A stretch of 64,000 nucleotides of DNA. Origin: Parundibacterium terreum. Lineage in GTDB: Bacteria; Pseudomonadota; Gammaproteobacteria; Burkholderiales; Burkholderiaceae_D. The stretch spans positions 496,316 to 560,315 of the forward strand of contig NZ_BMED01000001.1 of NCBI RefSeq assembly GCF_014636315.1, written 5' to 3'. Made by a program: the position numbers and the translations under genes. This document shows positions 60,899 to 64,000 of the stretch, piece by piece; within the stretch, counting starts at the first letter, position 1, and every line of letters begins with the position of its first letter. The notes under the pieces were generated by a model that was not told the origin of the DNA, did no database searches, and saw only the letters and a program-made list of their open reading frames with translations.

Positions 60899-61648
60899 TT
60901 GTTTAAGAAGTTAATACAGGCGGTTGCAGGCAAGGCCCAGCCTGCAGCAGCTATTCAGTCCCCCGCAGAGCAGCAGAATACGCCCCAATTTGAGGTCCGT
61001 CAGCTTTCCCGCACTGACGAGGCAAATCCCTTCATCGTTGATGGCTATGATTGCCTGTCCTTCGTGCGCGCGATGAAAGCCGAGGCAGCGGATCCTGCAG
61101 TGGCGAAAAAATTTGCTTCCTTACGTGAGATTATCGGTAGCAGCTATGCCGGCCAGTTGCCGCCGAATGCGGTGGAAGTCAAAAGTTCACTCGAATATCC
61201 CGGCGAACAAGTACGCGACGGCATGCTGTACAAGGCCGACAAAATGGAACAGAAATGGGACATTTACCTCTACCAGCAACACCTCTATTTCTGCAGAAGC
61301 TGGACCGGCACATTGGTGTATGTCGCCGCCTTTGCGATAGTAAAAGGAAAAATCAAGCTCAACGCCATCTGGGCCGCCAAAGAAGCCCTGTCTGACGACA
61401 GCAGCTTTGCCGTCCGCGAAGTGGACTATCTGATCAAGAGCCACGTCATGCAGGCGCGCGTGCCGCATCCCCTCCCACCGGATTTGGCGGCCGATAGCGC
61501 GACCATAGGCCAGTACTCGTTCGCGCAATACGGCAACATGTGCTGTTTTGGTACCTACGAAGACACCTTGCCAGCCAACCTAGTCAAACCTGAGCGTATC
61601 AAGGCTGCGATGGAACAACTCAAGGCTGGCTCAGCCAAGGCCTCCTGA
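60899..61648 (+). CDS. Conserved-looking cytoplasmic protein of unknown function
   Basis: A TTG start with GGAG 7 nt upstream gives 249 residues. No family is recognised. Visible are a flexible Ala/Gln-rich N-terminus, a core with DGMLYKADKMEQKWDIYLYQQHLYFCRSWTGTLVYVAAFAI, and a C-terminal YGNMCCFGTYEDTLP with vicinal cysteines. There is no signal peptide or membrane segment. A small hairpin (CCGCC-GTAA-GGCGG, 60869-60882) lies just before the ribosome-binding site and could modulate translation. A membrane-protein gene follows after 26 bp. Confidence 0.7.
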   Translation: MFKKLIQAVAGKAQPAAAIQSPAEQQNTPQFEVRQLSRTDEANPFIVDGYDCLSFVRAMKAEAADPAVAKKFASLREIIGSSYAGQLPPNAVEVKSSLEYPGEQVRDGMLYKADKMEQKWDIYLYQQHLYFCRSWTGTLVYVAAFAIVKGKIKLNAIWAAKEALSDDSSFAVREVDYLIKSHVMQARVPHPLPPDLAADSATIGQYSFAQYGNMCCFGTYEDTLPANLVKPERIKAAMEQLKAGSAKAS

Positions 61649-61674
61649 TCGCCGCCGCATAGAACAGCCTGAGC

Positions 61675-62124
61675 ATGTCCACTTTAAAGACCGCGGTTCG
61701 CTTTTTCAGCATCACTCTGTATTTTGTGCTGATGGGGCCTGTTTTTGCCCTGTGCATTCTGATTGCGCAGGACGCCATCCTGCGCGCTACGGCAGCAGTT
61801 CCCCTTCCCCATCTCAGCGACTATGTTTTTGTGCTGACGATGTACTGGCCCTCCACTTTTACTGCCTGCCTGGTGCCCGGCACGGTGGTCGGTTATGCCT
61901 ATGCGGTATGCCTGTATGGCCTGAGAAAAGGCCACGCCCTGAATTTTTCTCAGGCATTGTTCATCTCGGGTTTGCTGGGTTTGCTGGCGGGGGCAGCTCT
62001 GGGAATGTCATCAGGCATGGCGCTAGGCGATGCTTTTGCCGGCTGCCTGGCCGCAATTGCCTGCGCTGCCATGTTATGGATGCTAGGCATAGGCCGGCCT
62101 TCTCCCATCACATCCGGCATATAA
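61675..62124 (+). CDS. Small integral membrane protein of unknown function
   Basis: The 149-residue protein has four clear hydrophobic segments: FFSITLYFVLMGPVFALCILIAQ, YVFVLTMYWPSTFTACLVPGTVVGYAYAVCLYGL, ALFISGLLGLLAGAALGMSSGMAL and AFAGCLAAIACAAMLWMLGIG. It starts 26 bp after the preceding unknown gene, so the two are probably cotranscribed. I recognise no family. The ribosome-binding site is weak. Confidence 0.68.
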   Translation: MSTLKTAVRFFSITLYFVLMGPVFALCILIAQDAILRATAAVPLPHLSDYVFVLTMYWPSTFTACLVPGTVVGYAYAVCLYGLRKGHALNFSQALFISGLLGLLAGAALGMSSGMALGDAFAGCLAAIACAAMLWMLGIGRPSPITSGI

Positions 62125-62238
62125 GCACATCGACGCCCCATATTAAGCCTCTGCAACAACTGCGTACGCTAAATTCGAAGTTAGACGCTGTCCGTGATAT
62201 GCTACGCACCTTAATTAACCCCGTTTGCTGTTTTGTCA

Positions 62239-62703
62239 ATGAATACGAAAGAAACCGGTACCGCTCCTAGCCCTGTGCATCTTGCCCGCGCGCTGCTTAA
62301 ACAATTGCAAAGCGATTTTGTCGCCTTTCGCGATACATTGCCGCTGGCGATAGGGATAGACAAGCAAATCCTGGCAAAACTGCCGGAGCTGGATCGTAAG
62401 GTCCTGCGCATCGCTTTGGGCTTACATACCAAATCACCGCGCTACATGCATGTGATGGCCAAGGCGACCAACAGGTTCGATCTGGAAGGCAATGCCGGCG
62501 AAGCGGTGACAGACGAGCATCGCAATCACGCGGTCTTGATGCTGAAAGAGCGCGCAAAGAAAGAAGCCGAAGTGCGCAAGGCCAGATTCGCGGAACAAAA
62601 AGCGAAAGCCAACGCAGAACGCAAAGCCAAGGAAGAAGAAGATGCCGAGCGCAAGCGCGGAGAGAAACTGCAGCAGCTGGCCGCAAAATTCGCCAAGAAA
62701 TAA
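62239..62703 (+). CDS. ProQ/FinO-domain RNA chaperone
   Basis: The 154-residue protein has the ProQ/FinO domain: ARALLKQLQSDFVAFRDTLPLAIGIDKQILAKLPELDRKVLRIALGLHTKSPRYMHVMAKATNRFDLEGNAGEAVTDEH. A Lys/Glu/Ala-rich helical tail (about 105-150) follows, suited to RNA contact. Such proteins bind structured small RNAs and mRNA 3' ends. No Shine-Dalgarno sequence is seen before the ATG; an in-frame TTG lies 6 bp upstream. It is convergent with pssA, with a strong hairpin between them. Confidence 0.92.
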   Translation: MNTKETGTAPSPVHLARALLKQLQSDFVAFRDTLPLAIGIDKQILAKLPELDRKVLRIALGLHTKSPRYMHVMAKATNRFDLEGNAGEAVTDEHRNHAVLMLKERAKKEAEVRKARFAEQKAKANAERKAKEEEDAERKRGEKLQQLAAKFAKK

Positions 62704-62719
62704 AGTAGCAATATAAAAC

Positions 62720-62749
62720 GATGGATGCCCGGCATAGCAGGCATCCATC
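62720..62749. terminator. Hairpin between convergent ProQ-family and pssA genes
   Basis: GATGGATGCC pairs perfectly with GGCATCCATC around a 10-nt loop. On the minus strand it is followed by GTTTTATATT, so it probably ends the pssA transcript. It may also protect the 3' end of the ProQ-family mRNA. Confidence 0.7.
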
Positions 62750-62759
62750 AGCAATCAAA

Positions 62760-63410
62760 TTAGAATTTGGGAATCCGGAAGGTCTTGCTGATCATCAGCG
62801 ACCCGGACACTACAAAGAGTAAAGCCAGCGGATGCAAGCCTATCCCGGCAATCTGCCAGACCCCTCCTAGCATTACCTCGCCTAACTGATCTTTCCACGC
62901 AGCAAAAGCCAATATGCCGGTCAGCACGACACTGGTTGGTATCGGCGTACCCTCAAAATAAGCCACCTTGTCCGCGCCTGCAGACAGGCTCTCTGCCGTC
63001 ACGTTGTATCGCGCCAGGCGGCTCACGCCGCAGCATACAAAATAAATCAGGCATATCCAGTCCCAGCCGCCCTGCATGCCGGCGGCAAAGGCCAGCGATG
63101 CCGGTGCCAGACCAAACGAGATTACATCCGCAAGTGAATCAAGCTCCCGCCCCATGGCTGAATGCTGGCGACGCCAGCGGGCGATCCTACCATCCAGCAC
63201 GTCAAACAAGAATGCCGCTGGCGCCATGATGGCCGCCAGGTAAAAAAGCGATTTTGCATCACCAGCCGGGCGGGACATATATAGCATGGATAAGAATACG
63301 GCAGCCACGCCGCATGCGGCATTTCCCAGCGTAAAAAAATCCGCGAGATGAAATCCGCGGATCATAGAAAAATGCCTGGCTTTAGGGTGGCTTGCGTCAT
63401 TCGCGGACAT
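62760..63410 (-). CDS. pssA: CDP-diacylglycerol--serine O-phosphatidyltransferase
   Basis: From the ATG at 63410 (AGGAG upstream) the 216-residue membrane enzyme carries the CDP-alcohol phosphotransferase motif DGRIARWRRQHSAMGRELDSLADVISFG. It has further membrane helices and the short pssA-type start RGFHLADFFTLGNAACGV. It makes phosphatidylserine from CDP-diacylglycerol and serine at the inner membrane, the first step to phosphatidylethanolamine. The usual partner psd (decarboxylase) is not in the window. An ATG at 63425 is an alternative start. Confidence 0.93.
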   Translation of the reverse strand: MSANDASHPKARHFSMIRGFHLADFFTLGNAACGVAAVFLSMLYMSRPAGDAKSLFYLAAIMAPAAFLFDVLDGRIARWRRQHSAMGRELDSLADVISFGLAPASLAFAAGMQGGWDWICLIYFVCCGVSRLARYNVTAESLSAGADKVAYFEGTPIPTSVVLTGILAFAAWKDQLGEVMLGGVWQIAGIGLHPLALLFVVSGSLMISKTFRIPKF

Positions 63411-63467
63411 ACTCGCTCCTGTCATTGAAATAAACCAGCATCTTACCTTTACAGGCTGATTCTGAGG

Positions 63468-63932
63468 CTATTGAACCGGAGTTCCTGCTGGTACGGGAAT
63501 CACTTCCTTGTACTCCCTCAAGATACCGCCTGCAGCAACGCTACCTGATTTTTCGCCCTCACCAAGTATGCGGCGCTCACATGCGGCTTTGTCGTCGGCG
63601 CTCACTTGTTGCTGGCAACGTTGCAAGGCGTTGCGCTGGTAATCACTGCGATCGACTTCGTAGAGCCGCCCATTTTTTGCATCCTGCAGTGCTGCCCCCG
63701 CCTCTTTCAGGCAGGTTGCCTTGTCCTGGTTGGATTGCCCGCTCAGGCAGATAGCCCGCTCGCGCTGATAGTTCGCTTGTGCATCAGCCAGCTTGCCGGA
63801 TACAGGTGCCGCCGCAGCAGCACCTGCCACCAACAACAATATTGCCAATAAAATCACGCCCCACAGTACCGTTGCATGTACTGAATGTGGGGATGAAAAC
63901 TGTGGTCCGCGCTGCCTGTCTAAGTGTCGCAT
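63468..63932 (-). CDS. Small exported or membrane-anchored protein of unknown function
   Basis: A 154-residue protein with AAGGAG 9 nt before the ATG. A hydrophobic segment (about residues 22-42, VLWGVILLAILLLVAGAAAAA) forms a signal peptide or anchor. The rest is hydrophilic with four cysteines in two spaced pairs (ERAICLSGQSNQDKATCLKE, then LQRCQQQVSADDKAACERR), likely disulfides in the periplasm. This Cys-x9-10-Cys pattern is seen in small betaproteobacterial envelope proteins of unknown role. The promoter should lie in 63933-64000. Confidence 0.72.
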   Translation of the reverse strand: MRHLDRQRGPQFSSPHSVHATVLWGVILLAILLLVAGAAAAAPVSGKLADAQANYQRERAICLSGQSNQDKATCLKEAGAALQDAKNGRLYEVDRSDYQRNALQRCQQQVSADDKAACERRILGEGEKSGSVAAGGILREYKEVIPVPAGTPVQ

Positions 63933-64000
63933 GATATCTCTCCTTTGCCTTGCTGGTCATAATGGCAAAAGTGTATGCCGCGAATTCGCCGGGCTTTGTT

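Noticed and set aside
1..64000. tRNA, rRNA, CRISPR array or known riboswitch
   Set aside because: No cloverleaf, rRNA-like or regularly spaced repeat sequence was noticed on reading; a tRNAscan, Rfam or CRISPR search could still find a small RNA gene missed by eye.

Overview
The window looks like chromosomal DNA from a betaproteobacterium, most likely order Burkholderiales and probably Oxalobacteraceae. This is inferred from the gene families present, the moderate-to-high GC content, and a TTTCTTTGC-type palindromic intergenic repeat that I recall from that group. It is dense housekeeping and accessory metabolism. I saw no rRNA, tRNA, CRISPR array, transposase or intact prophage.

Layout. 1-5806: end of a trans-sulfuration enzyme, an oxidoreductase/MBL-hydrolase pair, an HxlR regulator and a large LuxR-type ATPase regulator. 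5933-11065: a DUF4242 protein, then a block of small-molecule stress regulators and reductases (TetR, LysR, NmrA-like, SDR, VOC, ArsR); the TetR and SDR genes share a clear operator. 11136-16916: an M13 peptidase, a GST and an alkylation-repair operon (ada, 2OG oxygenase, AlkA-type glycosylase). 16933-20196: an operon for a diaminopropionate-type amino acid. 20523-23741: flavin oxidoreductase, OsmC, GNAT, nitronate monooxygenase.

23803-32149 holds cell-wall genes: L,D-transpeptidase, MurQ, LysR, a penicillin-binding-type serine hydrolase, two VanX-like D-Ala-D-Ala dipeptidases and a peptide-binding protein. A 452-bp inverted-repeat element interrupts it at 26761-27212. 34929-37099 is a 2-oxoadipate/D-2-hydroxyglutarate module of lysine catabolism with a divergent LysR. 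37119-44485 is an aromatic-hydroxylase cluster (MFS, DUF2783, FAD monooxygenase, aberrant MBL protein) with divergent tandem IclR regulators.

44497-50463 is a compact murein-recycling cluster: an M14 hydrolase and an AmpG-like permease on one strand, and a BadF-type sugar kinase, two lipoprotein amidases and a cytoplasmic M15 peptidase on the other. With MurQ upstream it covers release, import, trimming and sugar salvage of wall fragments. 50511-52702 holds orphans: a UmuD-like protein under a near-ideal LexA box, a mini rod/hook protein and a phage-virion-like protein.

52794-59501 is the least familiar block: three tiny hydrophilic proteins, a gamma-glutamyl hydrolase, a YbdK-type ligase, a CPA2 antiporter and a CLC channel on one strand, plus a divergent MarR with a perfect palindromic operator. 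59704-63932 ends with a SMI1/KNR4 protein carrying a secreted-looking tail, two unknown proteins, a ProQ-family RNA chaperone, PssA and a small envelope protein.
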